Shown: positions 7,240 to 14,337 of the stretch, one piece after another
Layout of the letters: each line of letters opens with the position of its first letter
Position numbering within the stretch: the first letter of the stretch is position 1
Source: a virus
IMG/VR virus record: IMGVR_UViG_3300021599_001619
Span: 1 to 21,681 of that record
Length of the DNA stretch: 21,681 nucleotides
Strand: one strand, 5' to 3'
Translations under genes and position numbers: made by a program
The notes under the pieces: model-generated
Told to the model about the DNA's origin: nothing
Databases searched by the model: none
What the model saw: only the letters and a program-made list of their open reading frames with translations

Positions 7240-9102
7240 TTAAGCAATAAACATTGGTTCAAAAGTTTCAGTTATATCTTCAACATGAGTGTTATTCATA
7301 TCAAAGTAAATTTTACATAACCAGTTACCTAATACCAATGCAGAATAACTATCTTTACGAGGTTTATCAGGTCCAGATTTACGTTTCAGATTAGGTGGTA
7401 AATCAAAATTCTGCATACCTTGAGAAGAAGTTGTTATTTGTATCAAAGCGCATTCTGTTTTTGTAAGCATAATCATATCTGATAAATGTTCAACAAAGTC
7501 AATCATCTTCGCTTCTTCATTTTCTTTTTCAGTATCTAAAGCATTAGAGAATTTCAAATCTGAAATACCTATATGTTTTTTAGTTTGGCTTCTAAAATTA
7601 TCATCAATTGCTCTACTAGCAAAATAAGTACGACGATGATCAAAGTTAGCTTGTAATAACTCATTAGCTAAACGTATCCATCCAGAAGTTGGCTTTCGCA
7701 AGAATACGTATTTATAATCTGATTTATTATATTCAGTCTTTGCGGAATATAAATTTTGAGCATACTCTTCTGGTCTCTCAAATTCAGTTACCATTGGTTT
7801 TAAATTGATTTTGGCATCTTTAAACAATTCACTTTCGTTGCAAGAATTCATAAACTGAACGCCACCGTTATAGTCCATACAAACACCTACAATATTAAAG
7901 TTCTGCAATATATATAAGAAATATTTTATATGATCTTTTAATGAAGATCCAGAAAGAGCATATGAATGTACTAATGTGTTTATCTGTTTTTCTTTATTAA
8001 TCTTTAATACTTGAATTGCGAAATCATCTGATGATTCAGTTTCTGACCAAGAAGGATCAACGGCTAAAATATACTCATCTTCTGGATTTCCGACAACTTC
8101 AACAGATGGAGCTTCGCCATCTGGAACTGTACATAAAGCCATCTTAGATATTTTAAAATATCCAGAACTGTCGTCACTAAATTGAGCGCCAAACTCACGC
8201 AAGAATTGCGACTCACTCATTGTGGCCTTCGCTTGATTGATTAGATTCTGATCATATAGTTGCAATGGAGCGCAATCATAAGAGAGCTGCATAATGCAAC
8301 GTTTTGTTTTTTCTTTGTTTTTAGGGTTGAATATCAAATTCTCATACTGCTCATAAAGCTTATATAAATATTCAAATTTGAATGAAGCAGAAGACAGCGC
8401 AATTAATTTATTATTAGGCCATATATATCTGTCGTCTTCAGTCATCTCGCCTTTAGCGATCAACTGTGTTTCTAAATTATATAATTCTTCTCTTTGAGTA
8501 GGATTCTGTACTACTGACAAGAACGGTACTATAACTTCGTTATAAATTCGTTCAGGCATCAAAAGAAACTCGTCAATAATTATCCTATGAAAACGGAAAC
8601 CACGAAGCTTTTCGCCATCGCCCAAAGGCAATGCGCGAATTCGACTTTTACCAATTTCCATCACCCATTCGTCATTAGACTTTGATACCTTTGTAATACA
8701 TTGTTTTAAAAGATAAGCTTCAGGTTTTGCAGCAATATCTTCTATCTTTTTAAATATCATTTTTGACTGGCGAAAAGAGCGCGATAATATACCTGTTTCA
8801 ATTCCTTGATTCAATATAGCATCTAATACTGCATAAATACCGCATGTATACGATTTTGAAAGCCCACGACTCCATACAGCTAAAAAATAATCACTTTCTA
8901 ACATTCCTTTAATAGCCATGTGTTGAAAAGGAAATAACTTTACGCCAGTGATTAAATCAGTAGCAAAAGTAGTATTATTGCGAAGAAATTGATAAAACAA
9001 TAACTTCGCTTCTCGTTCTTCTAAATAACCAGGAATCTTTGCTAATTCCTCATTGGAAATTAAGCGTGATTTCCTTGGTACTTGATTCCCTATTTCCCAC
9101 AT
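7240..9102 (-). CDS. terL: Terminase large subunit (packaging ATPase/nuclease)
   Basis: A 620-aa protein with both expected domains. ATPase: an adenine-binding-type LFPFQ (56-60), a deviant Walker A SRGLSKS (78-84) like other T4-type terminases, and Walker B IIIDEF (174-179) with catalytic Glu178. C-terminal RNase H-like nuclease: ILAVDPSW (Asp349) and CMDYNGG (Asp410), two of the metal-binding acidic positions. It docks on the portal, pumps DNA into the prohead and cuts the concatemer. The ATG at 9102 overlaps the upstream nuclease gene by 53 nt. The next in-frame Met is Met62, just before the ATPase core, so the long start is preferred. No Shine-Dalgarno. No obvious small terminase is seen; the 356-aa protein upstream is one candidate. 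Confidence 0.95.
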   Translation of the reverse strand: MWEIGNQVPRKSRLISNEELAKIPGYLEEREAKLLFYQFLRNNTTFATDLITGVKLFPFQHMAIKGMLESDYFLAVWSRGLSKSYTCGIYAVLDAILNQGIETGILSRSFRQSKMIFKKIEDIAAKPEAYLLKQCITKVSKSNDEWVMEIGKSRIRALPLGDGEKLRGFRFHRIIIDEFLLMPERIYNEVIVPFLSVVQNPTQREELYNLETQLIAKGEMTEDDRYIWPNNKLIALSSASFKFEYLYKLYEQYENLIFNPKNKEKTKRCIMQLSYDCAPLQLYDQNLINQAKATMSESQFLREFGAQFSDDSSGYFKISKMALCTVPDGEAPSVEVVGNPEDEYILAVDPSWSETESSDDFAIQVLKINKEKQINTLVHSYALSGSSLKDHIKYFLYILQNFNIVGVCMDYNGGVQFMNSCNESELFKDAKINLKPMVTEFERPEEYAQNLYSAKTEYNKSDYKYVFLRKPTSGWIRLANELLQANFDHRRTYFASRAIDDNFRSQTKKHIGISDLKFSNALDTEKENEEAKMIDFVEHLSDMIMLTKTECALIQITTSSQGMQNFDLPPNLKRKSGPDKPRKDSYSALVLGNWLCKIYFDMNNTHVEDITETFEPMFIA

Positions 9103-10006
9103 AATCTAAAAAATATTGTATGTCTACCTGCCACAGTGACTTACCATGATATAGTAATTTTGGTATAATCTCTAATGATTTATTTCTATCGCCAGTAAAT
9201 ATAAATTGCGTATGTCTTGGATATTTATGGCACAAGCTACGCATATTATGAAAAACATATTCTAGATTTGTTTTTCTATTATATTTCTTTTGATTTATTA
9301 AAATATTTGCTATAGTTGTCTCTACAACAACAAATAAATAACAATTCAGCTCAACAGCTCTTTGGACTTCACGCTCAAACCTTTCAATGCCAGAAGCCAT
9401 TGTTCCAAGAAAATCTGATTCACTTTTTCTGTCAACAAATGTGTTAGTAAAATATTTCTTATCAGCAATAAGATAATCTCCAACATAAATTTTTTCAACT
9501 TTTGTATTTTCAAAAGATAATGGATCTTGCTCCCGAGTATCTACAAGAATAGGCAACTTAGAAACATCAGTTGATTTAAAAACTTCAGGTAAATTTTTAT
9601 TAAACAATGGTTCAATATTCAATAATTTACAAGCAGCAGTATATGAGTTGAAATATTTTTTATATATAGTCAAACTCGGCATATTCAATGTAATCAACTC
9701 ATTATGAAATGGAGCAAAACGATAACTCTTTTCATCAACTCTTTTCTTTAAAAGTTCCAAGCACTTTTCTTTTACAATTTCTGGATTATTAGCTTTTTCC
9801 CATTTCAAGAATTCAGAATAATCAATAAATTCTGTTTCAAAATACTGCTGCTTGTTCTTAAAAGGTATTCTTTGACGATAGTACAATGAATATCTTGGAA
9901 AATGAGTACAATAATATTCTGCCTGATAAAGATTATGCTTCTTTAAATGGGCATGAAAAGCTCTATCGTTATTGAAAGACTCGCTACAGATTTTGCACTG
10001 AATCAT
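9050..10006 (-). CDS. ERCC4/XPF-type nuclease with N-terminal C2H2 zinc finger
   Basis: A 318-aa protein. It begins with a perfect C2H2 finger: Cys4, Cys7, His20, His24. Residues about 109-135 (MPSLTIYKKYFNSYTAACKL) resemble the short DNA-binding repeat found in homing-endonuclease-like proteins. The C-terminal half carries the ERCC4 nuclease signature: DTREQ (156-160), GDYLI (176-180) and VDRKSESD (191-198), equivalent to the V-ERKxxxD core of XPF/Mus81 nucleases, with Asp for the first Glu. It should cut branched or structured DNA. Its ATG overlaps the upstream stop by 4 nt (ATGA) and its 3' end overlaps the terminase gene by 53 nt, so it is translationally embedded in the packaging operon. 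A role in resolving replication branches before packaging is a reasonable inference; a homing role is the alternative. Confidence 0.82.
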   Translation of the reverse strand: MIQCKICSESFNNDRAFHAHLKKHNLYQAEYYCTHFPRYSLYYRQRIPFKNKQQYFETEFIDYSEFLKWEKANNPEIVKEKCLELLKKRVDEKSYRFAPFHNELITLNMPSLTIYKKYFNSYTAACKLLNIEPLFNKNLPEVFKSTDVSKLPILVDTREQDPLSFENTKVEKIYVGDYLIADKKYFTNTFVDRKSESDFLGTMASGIERFEREVQRAVELNCYLFVVVETTIANILINQKKYNRKTNLEYVFHNMRSLCHKYPRHTQFIFTGDRNKSLEIIPKLLYHGKSLWQVDIQYFLDYVGNRESSTKEITLNFQ

Positions 10007-11073
10007 ATAGCATCTTCTTTAGAAATTCCTAAAATTCTAGCTTTCCAAGATGACATATTCTCCAATCGATCAGCTTCTTCTTTAATTGTTCGTTTTTGCA
10101 TATCAGCGATTTGTATCATCATCTTGCGCTCTTGCTCATCTTGGAATAGCTCTACAAGATTAAGAATAGAAGCGTTTTTTTGATGCGTTAGTTCTACTCT
10201 CTTTGAGCGTTCACCGTTTAATTTTTGAATACTCTTATCTATACGACTTGCACACTGATTATATTCTTCAGATATAGTCTTAAGAACTTCAGTTAGACGC
10301 ATAGTAAAATCTTTCTGATCTTGCGTCTCATTAAACATTTCATTGATCTTATTCTTTTTAATATCAATCTGGCGAAGATTGATGTAATCCATGCAAACAT
10401 TTATATATAAATTTATTTCATCAACCGTAAGATCAGGCTTATCCCAAACTGATCGAACGAACTCCGCTTCAAATAATTCTTTATCTGTAGAGCTGTTATA
10501 AGAATCGTAATTGCCGACAAAACGTGGACTAGACAAGTAAGTCAATAGTTTTTCCATGCATTTTCTATGCTGCAAAGATAATTTATCTTCTGAAATGTTT
10601 TGACCCGCCCAACGATTAACTTTATTTATTACAGTTTTAATAGAGCGCGGGACTGAATATTTATCTCCAATACCTGATTCATTATCAACAAGATGATCTG
10701 GATGTTTTTCTTTTATATATTTTTGTACAGCTCTATATTCTGGCGTGATAAAAATATTTAAATTTTCTATTCCTGCAAATTTTTCATGGAATATCAATTC
10801 TGTGGCTTGTCTAGGTGTAATACCTGTTTTTATATTTTGATCGATAAATTCACAATTTTCTTTTGACAATATTTCGATCATTTGCGTGGGTTTTGGTTTT
10901 TCGCTTTTTTTAGCAAAACCTGTTGAAATCAAAAAATCTCTAACTATTTTTGATTCTTTTGATCTTCCAGTTAAATCTTCACGATTATAAAGAAGATTAG
11001 CCAAGACAACATAATCATGAATATCTTCATTTATTTTTTTTAATATAAATGCTTTTTGATCGTCACTTAACAT
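10003..11073 (-). CDS. Conserved-looking phage protein of unknown function; possible terminase partner
   Basis: A 356-aa, largely helical, charged protein. The N-terminal region contains LLYNREDLTGRSKES (about 27-41), a pattern I associate with uncharacterised phage proteins near packaging genes, then ITPRQATELI and a TPEYRAVQKYIKE segment that could be a helix-turn-helix. The C-terminal third (about 250-345) is strongly coiled-coil-like with many Lys, Glu and Gln. It sits 1 nt after the sigma gene and overlaps the ERCC4 nuclease by 4 nt. Helical DNA-binding head plus coiled coil plus location next to terL would fit a small terminase or packaging accessory, but it is longer than typical small terminases and I cannot assign it. 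Confidence 0.7.
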   Translation of the reverse strand: MLSDDQKAFILKKINEDIHDYVVLANLLYNREDLTGRSKESKIVRDFLISTGFAKKSEKPKPTQMIEILSKENCEFIDQNIKTGITPRQATELIFHEKFAGIENLNIFITPEYRAVQKYIKEKHPDHLVDNESGIGDKYSVPRSIKTVINKVNRWAGQNISEDKLSLQHRKCMEKLLTYLSSPRFVGNYDSYNSSTDKELFEAEFVRSVWDKPDLTVDEINLYINVCMDYINLRQIDIKKNKINEMFNETQDQKDFTMRLTEVLKTISEEYNQCASRIDKSIQKLNGERSKRVELTHQKNASILNLVELFQDEQERKMMIQIADMQKRTIKEEADRLENMSSWKARILGISKEDAI

Positions 11074-11074
11074 A

Positions 11075-11791
11075 TCACAGTGAAAATAAATCGTTATCTT
11101 TTAATAAATTTTGTGCTTTTAAGTATAGCATTTTTTTCAAATTTTTTATTTGCTTGTAACCAGCTTTTCTACCTTTTTCGTTCGTTTTAAACTTTAAGAT
11201 TTTAGCTACCTGATCATCAGAAAGATTATCAATAAAAAACATTTTATAAATAAAAAAATGTTTATCACTTAAATTTTGTTTCATCAAATCGTGTAGTTTT
11301 TTTTCAGCTGTTTTAAAATCATAAGTTTGAGAAGACTCAAAACTCATGAAATAATTTTTATGATTTTCTAAACTTACAGTGATTTTAATATCGTATGCAG
11401 ATTTCTTTACTTTTTCCCATTTAGCGTACAATGGACATTCATTACACTGTCTTCCACTAAGAGTAAAACCGCAAGACAGATCAAGGCCGTTTTCACTATC
11501 TTTATTTTGATTAAAAGGGCAAGATAAACAAGGTCTAGCATAATTACTATAGTTATTGCGAATTATATTTCGCATTTGATTTGTAACAATGCGATTTATC
11601 CAGGGTTCAATGGCTCGCGTTTGATCCCAAAGATGCCATTTTTTATAAATATGCAGCTTTATGATTTGTTCGATATCTTCAAAATCAAACCAAGTAATCG
11701 CTTTTAATTTCCATTTATTTTTACGCTTCTTGATTACTTGATCAATTGTTTCATACATCTCTTCAAATTTTTTATTTTTACGCTTCATCAA
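11075..11791 (-). CDS. Phage sigma factor (sigma-70 family, ECF-like) with cysteine cluster
   Basis: A 238-aa protein. Residues about 33-80 read like sigma region 2: WFDFEDIEQIIKLHIYK, then WDQTRAIEPWINRIVTNQMRN, matching the D-x-x-D-I-x-Q and W-I-x-R-I-x-x-N pattern. Residues about 188-230 (NLSDDQVAKILKF, then YKQIKNLKKML) look like region 4, the -35-binding helix-turn-helix. Between them lie five Cys (88, 91, 107, 116, 119) in CLSC and CNEC pairs, probably a metal site absent from ordinary ECF sigmas. It would redirect host RNA polymerase to phage promoters, most likely late ones, as T4 gp55 does. It overlaps the zinc-ribbon gene by 14 nt, implying coupled synthesis. Confidence 0.82.
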   Translation of the reverse strand: MMKRKNKKFEEMYETIDQVIKKRKNKWKLKAITWFDFEDIEQIIKLHIYKKWHLWDQTRAIEPWINRIVTNQMRNIIRNNYSNYARPCLSCPFNQNKDSENGLDLSCGFTLSGRQCNECPLYAKWEKVKKSAYDIKITVSLENHKNYFMSFESSQTYDFKTAEKKLHDLMKQNLSDKHFFIYKMFFIDNLSDDQVAKILKFKTNEKGRKAGYKQIKNLKKMLYLKAQNLLKDNDLFSL

Positions 11792-12176
11792 TATCCTGAA
11801 TTCTTCTAGAACTACATTCTTTTAATGATTGACGCAAAAACTCTTCTTTGCTAAGTTTTTGATAATTCACCCTTCTTCTCGGAGTTTTATCTGTATCTGA
11901 TAAAGGAGAAGAATTGAACAAATCTTTCGCAAAAAATTTATTATTTGGTTTTTCTATTTCGTAATGTAGTTTTGATGGTTTACGAAAAGACGTTGGAATA
12001 CCATCATCATCTTCATCAACATTTACTGTAACAATATTATTGGTTTTAGATGATATGTTTTGTAAAGAAGGTTTGCTTATATTAGCGAAACCACCTAATG
12101 AGTTGCCACAATTGCTGCAAAATTTAGCTCCAACAATATGTTTACTTCCACAACTTGAACAGTAAATATTACTCAT
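11778..12176 (-). CDS. Zinc-ribbon protein, possible transcription co-regulator
   Basis: A 132-aa protein. The N-terminus is a classic short zinc ribbon, YCSSCGSKH then FCSNCGNSL, with Cys6, Cys9, Cys20 and Cys23. The rest is low-complexity Ser/Asn/Asp-rich linker and a charged C-terminus with DKTPRRRVNYQKLSKEEFL. Its 3' end overlaps the sigma-factor start by 14 nt. T4 pairs a late sigma with small co-activators, so this protein could help the sigma factor or bind polymerase; that is inference from gene order only. A TATAAT lies 5 nt upstream of its ATG. Confidence 0.75.
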   Translation of the reverse strand: MSNIYCSSCGSKHIVGAKFCSNCGNSLGGFANISKPSLQNISSKTNNIVTVNVDEDDDGIPTSFRKPSKLHYEIEKPNNKFFAKDLFNSSPLSDTDKTPRRRVNYQKLSKEEFLRQSLKECSSRRIQDIDEA

Positions 12177-12181
12177 AAATC

Positions 12182-12187
12182 ATTATA
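12182..12187 (-). promoter_or_regulatory. Candidate -10 box upstream of the zinc-ribbon/sigma genes
   Basis: A perfect TATAAT on the minus strand lies 5 nt before the ATG at 12176, just after the PhoH stop. If used, the transcript would begin at or next to the start codon. No convincing -35 hexamer is visible 16-18 nt upstream, and in an AT-rich genome a chance match is possible. Confidence 0.3.
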
Positions 12188-12937
12188 TCAATGAATGGTG
12201 GTTTTATCTAGTTTCTTAAATGTTGCAACGATATATTTTAGTATTTCACTACGCATAATATCTTCTTCGTCGAATTGAAAACAATAAATTCCACGATCTT
12301 CGCTTTCTTTATTATTAAAAAGATCGTAGACTTTCATAAAACCAGATTTATTACCAATATCTGATTGCATTGCGTCACCACAAATAAATATTTTAGTATT
12401 TTCTCCTATACGAGTTAGAAGAGTAACAAGCTCTTTAGTACTATAATTTTGCGATTCATCAGCGATGATAACTTTATCGTTCCAAGTTGCACCTCTCAAA
12501 AAATTTATTGGTAGAGCTTCGATAAAACCATTGGTTTCTAAATATTTTGATTGAGATATAGGCAACAATTCATCCAACTTATCATATAAAGGCATCATAA
12601 ATGGATTGAACTTTTCATCTACGGTTCCCGGTAACGAGCCTAAAGCTCTTTCTCCAGATTCAGCAATAGTTCTAATATATTTTAATTCAGATCTCTGATT
12701 CATATTTAATATATGAAGCGCACAATATACCGCCAAAAATGTTTTAGAACTACCTGCGGGACCATTAATAAAAATAATTTTTGTATTTTTATCGAAAGCT
12801 ATTTGTGCAAAACTTTTTTGTTTGTCTGTTAAATTGAAGTTTCTAATATTTAATTTGACCGATCTGAAATGATTATCGGCTATTATTTCATTAAAATCAT
12901 CTTTTTCTTTTTGAATTTTTTTCTTTTTTGTTGACAT
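12188..12937 (-). CDS. phoH: PhoH-like ATPase
   Basis: A 249-aa protein with the complete PhoH core: Walker A GPAGSSKT (59-66), the family hallmark LGSLPGTVDEKFNPF (99-113), Walker B VIIADESQN (156-164) and the sensor-like ICGDAMQSD (185-193). PhoH-like ATPases resemble superfamily 1 helicase cores, are frequent in marine and freshwater phages, and their exact role is unsettled; RNA metabolism or phosphate stress are proposed. A Lys-rich N-terminal tail (KKKKIQKEK) precedes the domain. It starts 27 bp from the divergent glycosyltransferase gene, so both promoters must be compact or overlap the coding sequences. Confidence 0.93.
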   Translation of the reverse strand: MSTKKKKIQKEKDDFNEIIADNHFRSVKLNIRNFNLTDKQKSFAQIAFDKNTKIIFINGPAGSSKTFLAVYCALHILNMNQRSELKYIRTIAESGERALGSLPGTVDEKFNPFMMPLYDKLDELLPISQSKYLETNGFIEALPINFLRGATWNDKVIIADESQNYSTKELVTLLTRIGENTKIFICGDAMQSDIGNKSGFMKVYDLFNNKESEDRGIYCFQFDEEDIMRSEILKYIVATFKKLDKTTIH

Positions 12938-12964
12938 GATATTTAAAAATTTACACTATATTGT

Positions 12965-14008
12965 ATGATTTTTCACTGTTTAAGTGTTCCTTATTCTCCT
13001 ACAAGAAAAGATATATCATTATGCGCCTTTATTCAAAAAGTTTATAAATTTTGTGATGAAATGACTAAAAGAGGTCATATTGTCTATCATTATGGCCATG
13101 AAGATTCTATTGTTAATTGTACAGAACATATAAATGTTGTTAATAATGATATCTTAAAAGAAAGTTATGGCAACTTAAATGATTGGAAAACAAAAGGGTT
13201 CAATCAAAATATAGATACAAAAGCTGTCAAAATATTTAATGAAAATTGCATTCACGAATTAAATAAAAGAATAAAATCTAATAATGAATTCATACTATGT
13301 TGGTTTGGCTTTGCACACGAACAGTGTGTAAAACATTTCTATAATAAAGCTATTGTAATAGAACCTAGCATTGGATATGATAGTATGTTTGCTCCAATAA
13401 AAATATTCGAAACATATAGTCAAATGCATAAAATGCATGGATTTTCTAAAACGAATATTTCTTTAGGATTAGAACACGTTGTTTATCCAGGTTTCGATAG
13501 TAAGGATTTTATTTATAAAAAAGATAAATCAAATACAGCGTTATTTCTTGGTAGAGTAATCGAAGCTAAAGGAGCAAAACTTGTTTATGATATTTGCAAT
13601 CATATTGGCCAAGATATAATATTTGCAGGGCCAAATATCTTAAATCTCAAAGATACTAAGCATTGTAATTTCATAGGTTTTGTAGAACCTATTCAAAGAA
13701 TGCATTTATTGAGTAATGCAAAATTTTTATTCGCTCCCTCTTTGTTTATAGAACCTTGTAACTGGACTATTATTGAGGCTCAGTTTTCGGGAACCCCTAC
13801 AATAACTACGGATTTTGGCGGTTTTTCGGAAACCGTTGTTGATGGAAAAACTGGTTTTAGATGTCAAGATATCAACAGCATGATAAATAAAATAAAAGAT
13901 ATTGATAAAAAAATTGATTCAAAAAATTGTTATGAAAACGCTTGCGATAAATTTTCAATCAAGAAACATTGTGATTCTTATGAGAGTATTTTTCATAACC
14001 TATTTTAG
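12965..14008 (+). CDS. Family GT4-like glycosyltransferase
   Basis: A 347-aa protein with GT-B fold features. The C-terminal half holds TALFLGRVIEAKGAKL (191-206), the nucleotide-sugar-binding region GFVEPIQRMHLLSNAKFLFAPS, and the EX7E motif (Glu263 and Glu271 in EPCNWTIIEAQ) followed by GTPTITTDFGGFSETV. The product should transfer a sugar from a nucleotide donor to a growing glycan. It is the only plus-strand gene in the first 20 kb, lying between PhoH and the minus-strand 125-aa gene. Its 3' end overlaps that gene tail to tail by 50 nt. No terminator is seen. Very AT-rich, like the rest of the glycan locus, suggesting acquisition as a block or independent insertion of one gene. Confidence 0.9.
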   Translation: MIFHCLSVPYSPTRKDISLCAFIQKVYKFCDEMTKRGHIVYHYGHEDSIVNCTEHINVVNNDILKESYGNLNDWKTKGFNQNIDTKAVKIFNENCIHELNKRIKSNNEFILCWFGFAHEQCVKHFYNKAIVIEPSIGYDSMFAPIKIFETYSQMHKMHGFSKTNISLGLEHVVYPGFDSKDFIYKKDKSNTALFLGRVIEAKGAKLVYDICNHIGQDIIFAGPNILNLKDTKHCNFIGFVEPIQRMHLLSNAKFLFAPSLFIEPCNWTIIEAQFSGTPTITTDFGGFSETVVDGKTGFRCQDINSMINKIKDIDKKIDSKNCYENACDKFSIKKHCDSYESIFHNLF

Positions 14009-14336
14009 ATTCAGATAAGTTAGAATTGAAAAATTTCTTTTGAAAATTTTGTTTTGCAACATGTCTTTGATAATTACAAAAATCAACGTATTGAGCGGTT
14101 ACTTGATTATTCTTAGCTTTGTCAACAGCGTCAAAAGTTAATTCATTAGCTTTAAGCATTTCCTTATATTCTTTAGAGTGTATCATGGATATCCATGTTT
14201 CCTTATCAAATTGATTTTGTAAATGTTGATGACATTGAATCCAAGAATTATATGAATCTGATTTTTTATTTTTTTTGATCTCTAAAATACTTAGATAATC
14301 AAATGCGTAAGCTTCATCGACAGATAATGTAATCAT
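13959..14336 (-). CDS. Glycan-locus-associated protein of unknown function (125 aa)
   Basis: A 125-aa soluble helical protein starting MITLSVDEAYAFDYLSILEIK. This opening resembles the start of small proteins found next to glycosyltransferases (the DUF6165-type I-T-V-S-x-x-E-x-x-D-x-x-S-I-L-E-I-K pattern), though I cannot verify the match. The middle carries WISMIHSKEYKEMLKANE and a run of Asn, Lys and Gln. It begins 1 nt after the stop of the 1557-aa glycosyltransferase gene (TAAAATG), so it is translationally coupled to it, and its last 50 nt overlap the opposing GT4 gene. Function unknown. Confidence 0.68.
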   Translation of the reverse strand: MITLSVDEAYAFDYLSILEIKKNKKSDSYNSWIQCHQHLQNQFDKETWISMIHSKEYKEMLKANELTFDAVDKAKNNQVTAQYVDFCNYQRHVAKQNFQKKFFNSNLSESKIGYEKYSHKNHNVS

Positions 14337-14337
14337 T

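Noticed and set aside
12931-12959. TTGACA followed by TACACT as a promoter for the GT4 gene
   Set aside because: The spacing is only 15 nt and the -35 falls inside the PhoH start; too weak to annotate in AT-rich sequence.
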